Source: Eretmocerus hayati
Taxonomy: Eukaryota > Arthropoda > Insecta > Hymenoptera > Aphelinidae
Direction: 5' to 3'
Assembly (NCBI GenBank): GCA_029851415.1
Contig: CM056742.1
Coordinates: forward strand, 150,169,121-150,233,120
Length of the DNA stretch: 64,000 nucleotides
How positions within the stretch are numbered: the first letter of the stretch is position 1; the number at the start of each line of letters is the position of its first letter. Positions 12,901-21,723 of the stretch are shown here, one piece after another. The position numbers and the translations under genes are program-made. The notes under the pieces are model-generated. The model did not search any database. It was given only the letters and a program-made list of their open reading frames with translations, and had not been told where the DNA came from.

Positions 12901-15900
12901 TGTTTCAATGTTGTGGACATCAGCTTGGGATAGATTTGAACAATCTTCATTTCTTACTAAAGTGTTGTTTTTTCAAAGTCAGTCTTGCCAATAGAAGTGA
13001 ATCAGCCTAATACTTTACGATACGTGCAGCTATATTACGAAGCGTCAGCTCAGGTAGTGACAATTTTGTAATTTATATATGACAAGAGTGTATTCAAACT
13101 AGTGCTCCTCATTGAGCATGAGTTTCTGTGGAATTGTACAGAGGGAAAAGTAAATAATTGCTGTGTGCAAAGTGTTTTCAACTTGCATACTTTTGACGTG
13201 TGCATGATTCCTGAAGTTGCTTATTACAGTGTTTATGTAAGTCTAAAGGGAACCAACTCTACTTTATAGGGTGCCGAAACGTCATTTTTGCGATTGAAGA
13301 AGGATCGATTTTTAATTTATCGCCATTTGTGAGTTCTAAAACCTCCATTTGGCGTGATTTCTGTGTTCGAAATTTTATTGTCACTTGTGAATGATTTTCC
13401 ATAGAAATTTTACTTTCATTGGATTTTGGAAGATCTAATATTTGTTTCATCGTTAGACATGTGTCAATGAAAATGAAATTAGTTCTCAAATTGCAATTGA
13501 ATATGTTGCATCAGATATTTCAACCATTTTACCGTTTCTCTCAGATATCAAATTACAACACATACGCTCAATTCGGGCGCTAAGGCAGTTTTTTTTCCGA
13601 GCGAAGTGAGGGAAATAAGCCCTATGTGCCTAAAATGAGCCTGCAAGCTCAGAGCAATTATGGTTATAACATAGAATCGCGTTTGAATAGTGAAAAGCTT
13701 TTTATATGACTTTTTTTTCCTCTGGCTTGGGGGAGTTTGGGGAATGGTGAAAGGAAAACTGCTACACTACCGGTCAAAAGTTTAAGCTCACCCAAAAAAT
13801 TTTTCTTCGATTTTGTGCGTTAAACTACTCGGCTCTATTTGACCGTAGAGGACTCTTCTGGAGCTCATTTTGAAGGTTTTTGCACGTATTTCAAGATGGC
13901 ATTATTCATTTTTATCCGTACGGATCGGGATCTTTCCAATTTGAGCTTGGAAAAGTGTCAATTTCAACGATTTTTGGGAGAATCTTTTGGCTCCTGCCAA
14001 TTTGAGCCACATGAATGTTTCAATATGGGAGTTGTGGGATATGAAAGTACCAGTCTAGAGCTTCAAAATCCGTTTTTGAACGCCCCTCTACGCCACTTCC
14101 AGTCCGAGCTATGACACTTTCTCTGAGGGAAGATTTTTCGGAAAAACTAGCACTCCAATTTGAGAGAGATACAGAGACGCATTTTTATGAAGTATAATCA
14201 TCATTTCTGTCATCTTTTATCAACATCTTGATTAAGGAAACGAGGAACCTTTGAAATATGCCCCAAAAAGTGAATTTTCTCGTCATTTTTGAATTCAGGT
14301 GCTAGTTTTTGCGAAAAATCTTCCCTCAGAGAAAGTGTCATAGCTCGGACTGGAAGTGGCGTAGAGGAACGTTCAAAAACGGATTCTGAAGCTCTAGACT
14401 GGTACTTTTGTATCCCACAACTCCCATATTGAAACATTCATGTGGCTCAAATTGGCAGGAGCCAAAAGATTCTCTGAAAAATCGTTGAAATTGACACTTT
14501 TCCAAGCTCAAATTGGAAAGATCCCGATCCGTAAGGATAAAAATGAATAGTGCCATCTTAAAGTACGTGAAAAAACCTTTGAAATGAGCTCCGGAAGAGT
14601 CCTCTACGGTCAAATAGAGCCGAGTAGTTCAACTCACAAAATTGAAAAAAAAATTTTTGGGTGAGGTTAAACTTTTGACCGGTAGTGTACGTGGAATATT
14701 TTTCTTTTAAAAAGTATCAAAATTGAGTAATAGTTTTCGCGTTGGCCAGGAAAGGACAAAAGGGAGGCAGTAGTAAAAATGTATACCCGATTCATCCCGA
14801 CTGTTTATTCCCGAAACTTTGAGAAATCGCAGAGCTGATTCATCATTGCTATTCTCCCATAATATTCTCGAATCGAGTTTCGAGGTGTATGTTTGTAGGT
14901 CAACATTTGAACATTCAAAGTTCGCATTCTCTTGTTAGCAGATCAGCAGTGTTTGATTGTGTGCAATTCAAGAGGGACGAACGTTTACCTGTAAGTCTTG
15001 TTTCGCAGCCTCAGCTCCAGCTCTCGTGTGAAACGTTACGAAACCCACCGGCTGAAATGAAAAATATTTCAATGTGCAATGATTGTCATCGTCCAGTGTA
15101 GGGCTAATTTAATAATTTTGAACGCTTGGTGCAGCCGAAATTGAATTGATCAACTTTTTTCAATCAATTGAAATCAATGCATTAAGTTCTCTCAAATTTA
15201 TCTCCTTTTTTTGAAGAAATCAATGCACTTGTTCATTGAAAAGATAGACATACATTAATTTAGCATGTCATCGAGTAAATTGTGAGCTATTTTCATATCA
15301 AATCGAGTGCTTGAATTATATATTATCATATAGTCGGACAGAGCTCGATGGTACGTAATGATAAAAGTTTAGAGCAAATAGTAAATGTCATTACGTATGC
15401 AGAAATAAGAATTTACGTAAGCCTTAGAATACGGAATTTGATCCGCGGGAAGTAATAAATATGATATCAACACCTATAGTGGCCTGCAAAAGTGACAGAT
15501 AAAATATCGATCAAGTCTGTCATTCAATATTCACTAGTTTTTGCGCTACTTCTCCATATCTCCTATTCAATAATGCAAAAATCTCACAGTGCTCAGATTT
15601 TTAATTCATTCAAGTATCGATCCCCGTAATTCAACCCTACTCCATCAGTCCACAAGCACAACTTGAAAAAGTAGACCAAGATTAATATCTAGTTCTTATA
15701 TCCCACCACAATGTTCAAAGCCATTCTAAACAAGCTCGATCTAAATTTCATCAACGCAAAGCCAAAATTTAAACGCCATATTCTCACCTTCCTTTATATA
15801 ACCAAACAAAGCACGTCAAAATCAACGTTCCGCAAGCTCTCTATAAAGCTCGAATCTTTGTGGCAAGCAAAGAGAGCTCAATGTCTTATACACTGGCAGC

Positions 15901-18900
15901 TCATCCACCTCAAAAGCGAATTTCTCGTGCAAAATCAATTACTCAGAGCCAGAGCGAGAGCTTCGCATCGCTTGAATATTTGAAAACTCTTGCGGTGGGT
16001 TGCACTCGTCCCACTCTCTCATCTTATCAGGAAAGCTTGAGGAAAAAATCGATTCACTCGCTTCTACGGGATATAACCTAACTGATGGTTTAAGTATGTC
16101 ATAGACAGAACAAAATATATGTATTCGACTCACGCGTCAAAACTCTATACGAATTTCTTCAATCACAGCTTGTATACCGGTGACTATTACGTAGTCTATA
16201 AAGTGATCGTTTCGCGGTTTCGATTTGGCTGTGATAATGGGAGATTGTGTGGATGTATGAAAAGCGATATTCCGGAAAATTCGATCGGATCGTAGTATAT
16301 GCCGGTGTGCGACGGCTTCCTGCAGGTAAGTACACCTTGGAATATATAGAAAGCTTGCACATACGTGAAAGAGTGAGAGGGAAGGTATATATATTATCGA
16401 TCGTCAGTGCCGTGCCTAGCTGTGCCAGCTTTCGGCGCCACCCCCATGTCGAGCCTATACACGTAAAGTCGACTAGGATGTATTTTATACATATATATAG
16501 ATGAAAACCGCGAGGAAATGCCGTTTACTCATGCTGCGTGTCGCTTGGAAATTTTTTTAGCAGTTTTATATGTTCAGGTGCTCGCAGACGACGACGACGC
16601 AGAGGGCGTATTTTACCTGGGCGTTGCGAGCTTTGCCGCAGAACTGTGCTTGCATCAAGTCCCTCGACAGTTTTTTTGAATTTGCGCGCTCGCGCGCCCA
16701 AGTTGATTTTGTGAGCTATGTCTTGTCGCAGTGGGACGAATAAGAGGTATACCGTATTTTCTCAGAATTTGTACTGTGATATATGAAAAAGCTTTTGAAA
16801 TATTTCATTCTGGTACTCGAAGTATATTTGACGAGATTCCTGTATTCACAAACTGTTAAAAAGTTTGAATCGAGGTTTCACCACACTTAGAATTTTTCTC
16901 TTCACTATTGTTGATCGATAAACGAAAGAAAGAAAATCACAGAACTCACATTGAAGTTAATTAGAATTTCTTAGCACATTGAAGTGAGTATTTTTTTTTT
17001 TTTTTTTTATTTAAGCAATTTCAATCACAAAAAGGATTATTTTGCTACAAGAATGAATACATATCTTCTTAAGCTAGTATACAATATTTCTCGGTTCAGA
17101 TATTCAAGTTACAATCTTTCAAAAAATTGAACAGTGTTTTGCAATTCTTGGTAGTTGGGTTTGCTAGGATTATATTAACATGAAAAGGGGGGTATAGACC
17201 CCAACTTCGTAAAGTTCTTAGTAATTTAACACGCTGGGAATTGTAGAGCTCACATTGCCAGATTATGTGATTTAAATCCTCTGATGGAGAATTGCATTTG
17301 CATTTTGCATCATTCACATAGCCAATTCGAGCCAAGGAAGCATTGAGCGAATAATGATTCGCACGGCATCTGTTTATTGTGCTCGTGATTTCCCGGGCAA
17401 GTGATTTGCCCGAAAACCATGATTTGTGGGATGTACTGAAAAAAGTTTCAAAGTATTCTGTTCCTTTCTTAGCGCTACTTTCGATGATGTCATTGACAGT
17501 CTGATTGAATGCCGATGCTCTAGCACTTGGTCGGAGATCGGTGAAGGGAATTTTGAGTGAAGTGAGTATTTTTAATTGGAGTATTGCGACTCTTTAATTG
17601 CAAGTTGTGGGAGTACTTAATTATTTCGATGATTTTCGAAATAATTATTCACTAGCGGGATTCCAAAAAGCGTTCCTGGTGCGAAGTATGATTATATCTG
17701 AAGAGAGATTTTTTTTCTAGAAAGAATCGAACATTTTCCAAAAATGACGAAAAATGAATATCTTGGGTTTCTGACGTTTTGAGAATTTAGCACTAATGTA
17801 AACATCAAAAACTAGCATCACACCGATCACGAACACAGATTTTATCAATATTTTTGAATAATCGAAAACCCATCCGAAAAATGTTACCCTATCAATAGCG
17901 TTTTCAAGTTAATTTCTATAATTTTACAAAGAGTGTAAGACTATTTTGCTATCAACCAACGTACAGATGTGACTCACATCTCTACAAAGTATAATAAACT
18001 AAGTAGTTGTGCATACAATCTGTCAGAAAATTTTCACTCGAATCTAAGTTTGAGGAACAATCCTATTTGGCGCCAATAGCAACTTGGAACATCACTCAGA
18101 AAAAATTCCGGAACTTCTAATTCCTCCATTGAGATCTGTCTATCTTGGACAATGTTCATTCTCAGAGTTGTAAGAGTTTCAAAATTGGATCTGCATTGAA
18201 TGAATAGATCATATTTCTTATAACATAGCAGTATTGGTACTCTGAACGAAATATCCAAGTGTGATGTCTATGAGGAGATGGCAGAAGATCTTTGAAATGC
18301 AATGTAAAAAAAAATATTGAAATTACATTCGTATTGAAACCAAAATCGTGCTGAGTATTGAATAATTTGCCAAAGGATTCGTATCGTGTACCCAACTTAC
18401 CCCATTAAGCCATTTTCTTAATAACTTTGGCTTACCTCAATATTTTTCAACGTGTACTTGAGCTCATTTCAAAGCTTGTCTCAAGATCATTAGAATGAGC
18501 TAAAGTACGCCTGATTTCAACGAACTTCAGCCGAGCTGTTTCGATTTCCCCAGAGAGTAATTATTACAAAAAGGTGTGCACAACTTTCCTCATCATTTAA
18601 CACAATGCAAAGAGGCGGTAAAGTGCATAAGACCGTTTTTATCCGTTTTCGTCGCCGTGCAACCACATTTGCAGCTTTTCGAAGGTCCAAACCACGAAAA
18701 AGTCGTAACTTGCCCTTTCGAGATAACCATATATGGGGGCATGTTGAGTACACTATGATGTTGGCCTTCTTGTTTCACAGAGCATCTTTGTAATTTGCTC
18801 ATGAAATAGCTCTAGATCCGAGTTTTGCAACTCTGTAGAACGGATTTTGAAGGTTTTCAAAAAGAAAAGATCAAATGCGTTGAAGTGCGTTCAGATCCAT

Positions 18901-21723
18901 GGAACTCGAAAAACTTGACACCGATTTTACTAAACGCGATACTCTCAGTAATTCCTCACTTGTGCAAACACGAAATATGGAAATATCACTTTGAATTTTC
19001 TGGGAAACGCACAGAAATGCTTGAAATGTGAAAAAAAATAATCGGGAAGGTCTCCGAGTGCCCATTCCTAAGATCAGCACATGGCTCATTCATTTTTAGA
19101 TGGTATATAAGATAATAAGTTTCCAGGTAAAGTCAAACTTTTGACCAGTATTGTATGTACTGCAGAGTGGATGGCTATTGAATTGAACAGCTCCGTGTCG
19201 CGGAACAATATAACATGTCGAATGTGGAACTGGAGCACGGAAATCAATAATTCAAAGCAGATACTGTATGGTTCCGGAGTGAATAAATTATGCCCGTACG
19301 ATTAATTATGTAGGCAAATTATTTTATATCGAGGACGAATAATAATGCATCCCTAATATGTAAAAATTGGCACGGATGACTTGAAAATTATCACGCTGCT
19401 CGCCTACAACTTTTGGTCTTATTAAACAACCAGCACTGTGTGTCTGACTAATAATGAACATTCAAATTTTAGGTACTTACCGAGGCCGTTTTTCCATTTT
19501 TGTTTGTGACTTTTAACAGCGAACCCTCGTAACCCTGAAAAAGAAAAAATTGCTGTCAGTCATTATGATTCATTCATGCAAGATACTTGATTTTCATGAT
19601 TCCTTTGGCAGAGAACAAATGTAGATAGGAGTATATATGGATGCCCAATTGGAATTCAATTATTTTTGCATAAACGAAGAGCATACAAAATTAAAAGTCT
19701 CGCATTAACACGGTCGTATAAATTCTAAAGCTTTTAGAGTGATCCAAAAAAAGTTCACTTTTTATTATCCCGTTTAAGCAAACCGAGTACATCAGAATCA
19801 AAAGAATAACGTGAATAAATCTTGCAATGGAAAACTCAAAGAATTCGCATCAAGATCAAAGTCAACTGTTTCAACATAAAATAAAAACTCTCAAGTGCCC
19901 GTAGCTTACAATTTTCCAGCTTCTCTGTCAAGTATCAAAATGAGGGTCGTTAGAAGGCGTGCACAAAAATATCTGTCTCATTACGTCCGCGACAAGAGGC
20001 CAAGCTCTTGGCAGTCTATCTAACCCGAGAAAACAGTCAGTACATTGAAGCTGCACAAGCTCAAGAAGTTTGTTTGTTTGTTTGTTAGTATATCGGGAAT
20101 CTCATCCGTCGAATCATCTCTCTTGTAGTCTGTCTGTGCTTTATATAATACTGGAGCATTGGATTTTGGGTCTCTGTACAGAGAGAGAAGGAAAAGATAG
20201 ATATAATCAAATACGTACTCGAGAAGAGCGGTACATTTTAATTGAAAGCACGCGAAAGAGCGGAAAAAAGGATGAGGGGAATAGAGGAGGAGGCATGAGG
20301 ATATAAGAGAACGAGCGAGAGTTTGCACTACACTCGAGAGTCGAGAATATTCGGATTGGGATTGGTCTTCTCTAGATGGATGATTCCGCCGAAAGTGGGA
20401 TTTTTGGGGCCAAAATCGTTACAAGGAGTGAATTGGGTCAAAACTTATTTCAGCCCCATACGAGTTTCGGTGGCCCATATAGCACTTGACTTCCACTCAT
20501 TTGAGCACAAAAAGGCAGTACCTAGAGGTATACGTATCTTCAAATTAAAGCCAGACAAAAATATGTCCAGTTCAAGAGGTCGCACACGGGGACGGAATTG
20601 ACATTTTGTTTCAAAAATATTATCACGGATAGGCAACTAGTCGTAGACTCTTTTTCGCATAGAATTGGTCTAACGCGACCGAATACTGCAGGAAAACGTA
20701 TTTTACAAAACGATATGGCACGCCAAGGAGTAGGGGCGATGACAGATAAGCTGCTACGACACGAATCTCACGCCACGACACCGCCTGATATGACACTACT
20801 TTCATTCCTGCTATCCCAACCATCGATGAATTAGATTCATTTTCATAATCCATAACTGGCACTGTAAATATAAATCCAATCCATCGATGGTTGGGATAGC
20901 AGGAATGAAAGTAGTGTCATATCAGGCGGTGTCGTGGCGTGAGATTCGTATTGCACGGTATTGTAGCGGGTTGTCTGTCATCGCCTCAACACAACACGAG
21001 GACGTAGATGACCGAAAATTTTGTCCGCTATCCTAAAATAGAATAAAATAGGATAGAGTAGATTTATTCAACTATAGTCACGTTTATGTGGTGTGCCTGG
21101 GTGCAGATTCGAGTTTCCGGCTAATGTCACGCATCGATTAGGTGTATTTGGGTAATTAATAATAACTTCATTGGTTTGAGAGGCTTCATGGTTGACTGGG
21201 AGTTTCACCGAGCTAATTAGTGTTGTGCAAACAGTTTTGGTGCAAACCCGTCTTCAAAATGTCGGATAGTCATGCGCGAGGTGAAAATTCAATTTTGAGT
21301 CTCAAAGTGGTGGAATTCGTTGTTTGAAGTATTACAAATTGAAGTTCATAACTGCACGTGCGGGTTTTTGACTCTGCATATGCGTCGTATTGAATCCAAA
21401 AGTCGGGATCTGGTTGCCTACAGGGGATGGAATTGACATTTCGACCCTTCCATTACAAAACACAGGGGGAATTAGGATCGTCTCAAAAATTATTAACATA
21501 GTTGCAGACCAATAGTATACACCGTAGAAAGGAGCTATAAAGTGCATTCCGGGGCAGCTTGGAACAAGGAAAATCCCACTTTCGGCGGAATCACTCATAT
21601 ATGATGTATCCAGTAGTGCAAGTATCTGTATAGAGATGAACTTACCTCGTACGCTCTGAAAAGAAGATAGAGTTCTCTCGGCTTGGCATCCATCGGTAGC
21701 CCACTGACGAACAACGTGCGCAC
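3705..21723 (-). CDS. cpo: couch potato (RBPMS-family RNA-binding protein), seven exons, 5' end missing
   Basis: Joining minus-strand exons 21723-21646, 19534-19481, 15051-14989, 12651-12510, 8659-8526, 7536-7325 and 3954-3705 gives one open frame of 310 residues, with every border GT-AG and all phases compatible. RRM1 is visible residues 1-88 (RNP2 LFVSGL, RNP1-like PVGFVTF, then the RBPMS-type stretch [20 protein letters not shown]). A linker with [17 protein letters not shown] and [14 protein letters not shown] follows, then RRM2 at about 205-288 (RNP2 LFVANL, RNP1 SPVAFVEY). This combination matches insect couch potato. In Drosophila, cpo is a nuclear RNA-binding protein of the nervous system linked to behaviour and diapause; RBPMS relatives bind CAC-containing RNA as dimers through RRM1. 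The start codon and the residues before VRTLF are not in any exon I can identify, so the N-terminus is missing from this annotation. The RRM1 identification is very secure; the C-terminal ending is uncertain (see exons 5 and 7). Confidence 0.95.
3955..7324 (-). other. cpo intron between visible exons 6 and 7
   Basis: This 3370-bp intron has gtgagt at its donor and tttatgcacag at its acceptor. I see no coding segment or intact mobile element in it. It has ordinary AT-rich content with short GAAC tetranucleotide repeats near 5545-5560. Confidence 0.8.
7325..7536 (-). CDS. cpo: cpo visible exon 6: linker and start of RRM2
   Basis: The exon has 212 nt, acceptor ttttacag and donor gtgagt, phase 0 in and phase 2 out. 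It encodes [20 protein letters not shown], a serine/proline-rich linker with SSSSQPN, then [20 protein letters not shown] and KEIFN. The end is beta1-alpha1 of a second RRM (RNP2 LFVANL), of the type seen in scw1/Whi3-like proteins. It follows the gtacgt donor of exon 5 in frame. Confidence 0.94.
7537..8525 (-). other. cpo intron between visible exons 5 and 6, containing the short-isoform 3' end
   Basis: This 989-bp intron starts at gtacgt. Its first part doubles as coding (to 8508) and probable 3' UTR (to the AATAAA at 8346-8341) in the read-through form. No repeat is evident. Confidence 0.75.
8341..8346 (-). promoter_or_regulatory. AATAAA poly(A) signal candidate for the short cpo isoform
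   Basis: The minus-strand hexamer AATAAA lies 162 nt beyond the TGA at 8510-8508. Its position fits 3' end formation inside the intron between exons 5 and 6. The hexamer is common in AT-rich DNA, so the placement rather than its presence is the evidence. Confidence 0.4.
8508..8659 (-). CDS. cpo: cpo exon 5 read-through form: alternative last coding exon ending in VRSYL
   Basis: This is the same exon as 8659-8526 but not spliced at the internal gtacgt. Five more codons (VRSYL) follow HPQVP, then TGA at 8510-8508. An AATAAA on the minus strand lies at 8346-8341, about 160 nt beyond the stop, which suits a poly(A) signal. A second donor, ATGCAC|gtgagt at 8460/8459, lies 48 nt past the stop and could make this stretch part of a longer non-final exon. 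The product would carry RRM1 only. I infer the isoform; no transcript evidence is available here. Confidence 0.6.
8526..8659 (-). CDS. cpo: cpo visible exon 5: [10 protein letters not shown] linker, spliced form
   Basis: The acceptor is ttttcag and the donor gtacgt sits right after CCC, giving 134 nt, phase 1 in and phase 0 out, which joins in frame to the exon at 7536. It encodes [20 protein letters not shown], then [10 protein letters not shown] and [14 protein letters not shown]. This linker is diagnostic of cpo/RBPMS (PELWPQYPLYP in vertebrates). If the gtacgt donor is ignored, the frame continues RSYL and stops at TGA 8510-8508. Confidence 0.93.
8660..12509 (-). other. cpo intron between visible exons 4 and 5
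   Basis: This 3850-bp intron holds a 14-bp poly-C tract at 9617-9630 and an AAGAAG-rich run near 12421-12441. No coding or transposon features were recognised. Confidence 0.8.
12510..12651 (-). CDS. cpo: cpo visible exon 4: end of RRM1 and linker
   Basis: The exon has 142 nt with donor gtaagt, phase 0 in and phase 1 out. It encodes [20 protein letters not shown] then [10 protein letters not shown], a five-alanine run and [11 protein letters not shown]. The [11 protein letters not shown] / [10 protein letters not shown] block is the family signature at the end of RRM1; it lies next to the dimer interface known for RBPMS. The acceptor is a tandem cagcag: use of the first AG gives DLQ-QG, use of the second (exon start 12648) gives DLQ-G. 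Confidence 0.95.
12652..14988 (-). other. cpo intron between visible exons 3 and 4
   Basis: This 2337-bp intron is dominated by the foldback element at 13763-14689. The remaining sequence shows no coding signal. Confidence 0.8.
13763..14689. mobile_element. Foldback/MITE element with Tc1/mariner-like ends
   Basis: The left end TACACTACCGGTCAAAAGTT and the right end (its reverse complement) are bounded by TA dinucleotides, as expected for Tc1/mariner target duplication. Each arm is about 390 bp and the arms are imperfect inverted copies. As a result, mirror-image open frames of 91 codons appear at 13839-14114 (+) and 14613-14338 (-), identical at 84 of 91 residues. No transposase domain is present, so it is a non-autonomous element. 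The two mirror frames are not genes. Confidence 0.9.
14989..15051 (-). CDS. cpo: cpo visible exon 3: RRM1 RNP1
   Basis: The exon has 63 nt, acceptor catttcag and donor gtaaac, phase 0 at both ends. It encodes [20 protein letters not shown] followed by Q: beta3 with the RNP1-type PVGFVTF and helix alpha2. The donor gtaaac is weaker than those of the neighbouring exons. Confidence 0.95.
16991..17557 (-). mobile_element. 5'-truncated non-LTR retrotransposon (LINE) with poly(A) tail
   Basis: The + strand shows an 18-bp T run (16991-17008), i.e. a poly(A) tail on the minus strand. It is followed by a reverse-transcriptase-ORF tail ending at 17096 and then an abrupt 5' truncation at 17557. The flanking sequence TGAAGTGAGTATTTTT is present at 16980-16995 and again at 17558-17573, a target-site duplication. 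The near-perfect duplication and open reading frame suggest a fairly recent insertion. Confidence 0.92.
17096..17557 (-). pseudogene. C-terminal fragment of a LINE reverse transcriptase ORF
   Basis: This is a 153-codon fragment, open from the truncation point to a TAA. It contains [20 protein letters not shown] then [17 protein letters not shown], the CCHC-type zinc motif usual after the reverse transcriptase/RNase H part of R1-, I- and jockey-like LINEs, followed by the short C-terminal tail. The catalytic reverse-transcriptase domain is missing. The clade is not determinable from this part alone. Confidence 0.85.
18386..19155. repeat. Member of the GTGTACCCAACTT-ended repeat family
   Basis: It begins GTGTACCCAACTTACCCC at 18386; a near reverse complement (GGGGGCATGTTGAGTACAC) closes a first module at 18753. 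A second module runs on to a Tc1-like end, CAAACTTTTGACCAGTATTG, near 19155. Related sequence recurs at 29832-30251 (inverted) and 41950-42605 (same order, both modules). No transposase reading frame is visible. Confidence 0.75.
19481..19534 (-). CDS. cpo: cpo visible exon 2: RRM1 loop
   Basis: The exon has 54 nt, acceptor ctttttcag and donor gtaagt, phase 0 at both ends. It encodes [18 protein letters not shown]. This corresponds to beta2-loop3 of RRM1 (GYEGSLIKLT in RBPMS). It is a cassette of 18 codons, so skipping it would keep the frame but destroy the RRM fold. Confidence 0.95.
20382..21592. mobile_element. 1.2-kb TIR element in cpo intron
   Basis: A perfect 23-bp terminal inverted repeat beginning GATTCCGCCGAAAGTGGGAT lies at 20382-20404 and 21570-21592. 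Inside is the perfect 67-bp hairpin at 20762-20948. Target duplication is unclear and no transposase frame is visible. It ends 53 bp from the exon at 21646. Confidence 0.65.
20762..20948. repeat. Perfect 67-bp inverted repeat (hairpin), 53-nt loop
   Basis: Bases 20762-20828 are exactly the reverse complement of 20882-20948, separated by 53 bp. Weaker pairing extends outward for about 45 bp on each side (GGCGATGACAGA is shared). A transcript across it would form a long stable stem on either strand. Confidence 0.93.
21646..21723 (-). CDS. cpo: cpo visible exon 1: start of RRM1 (RNP2)
   Basis: The exon has 78 nt, acceptor ctgtttcag and donor gtaagt, phase 0 to phase 0. It encodes [20 protein letters not shown] followed by LFRAYE, the beta1-alpha1 part of RRM1 with the RNP2 motif LFVSGL. 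This segment is nearly invariant between insect cpo and vertebrate RBPMS. Because it starts in phase 0 directly at Val, an upstream exon must end on a complete codon. A repeat element ends only 53 bp beyond the donor. Confidence 0.96.

Larger units (their letters stand above)
15052..19480 (-). other. cpo intron between visible exons 2 and 3
   Basis: This 4429-bp intron has two insertions: the truncated non-LTR retrotransposon at 16991-17557, inserted in the same orientation as cpo, and a GTGTACCCAACTT-ended repeat at 18386-19155. A TATA-rich, CG-containing stretch at 16200-16740 has no coding signal. Confidence 0.8.
19535..21645 (-). other. cpo intron between visible exons 1 and 2
   Basis: This 2111-bp intron is more than half filled by a 1.2-kb TIR-bounded element at 20382-21592, which contains a perfect 67-bp inverted repeat. 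The rest is unremarkable. Confidence 0.8.
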
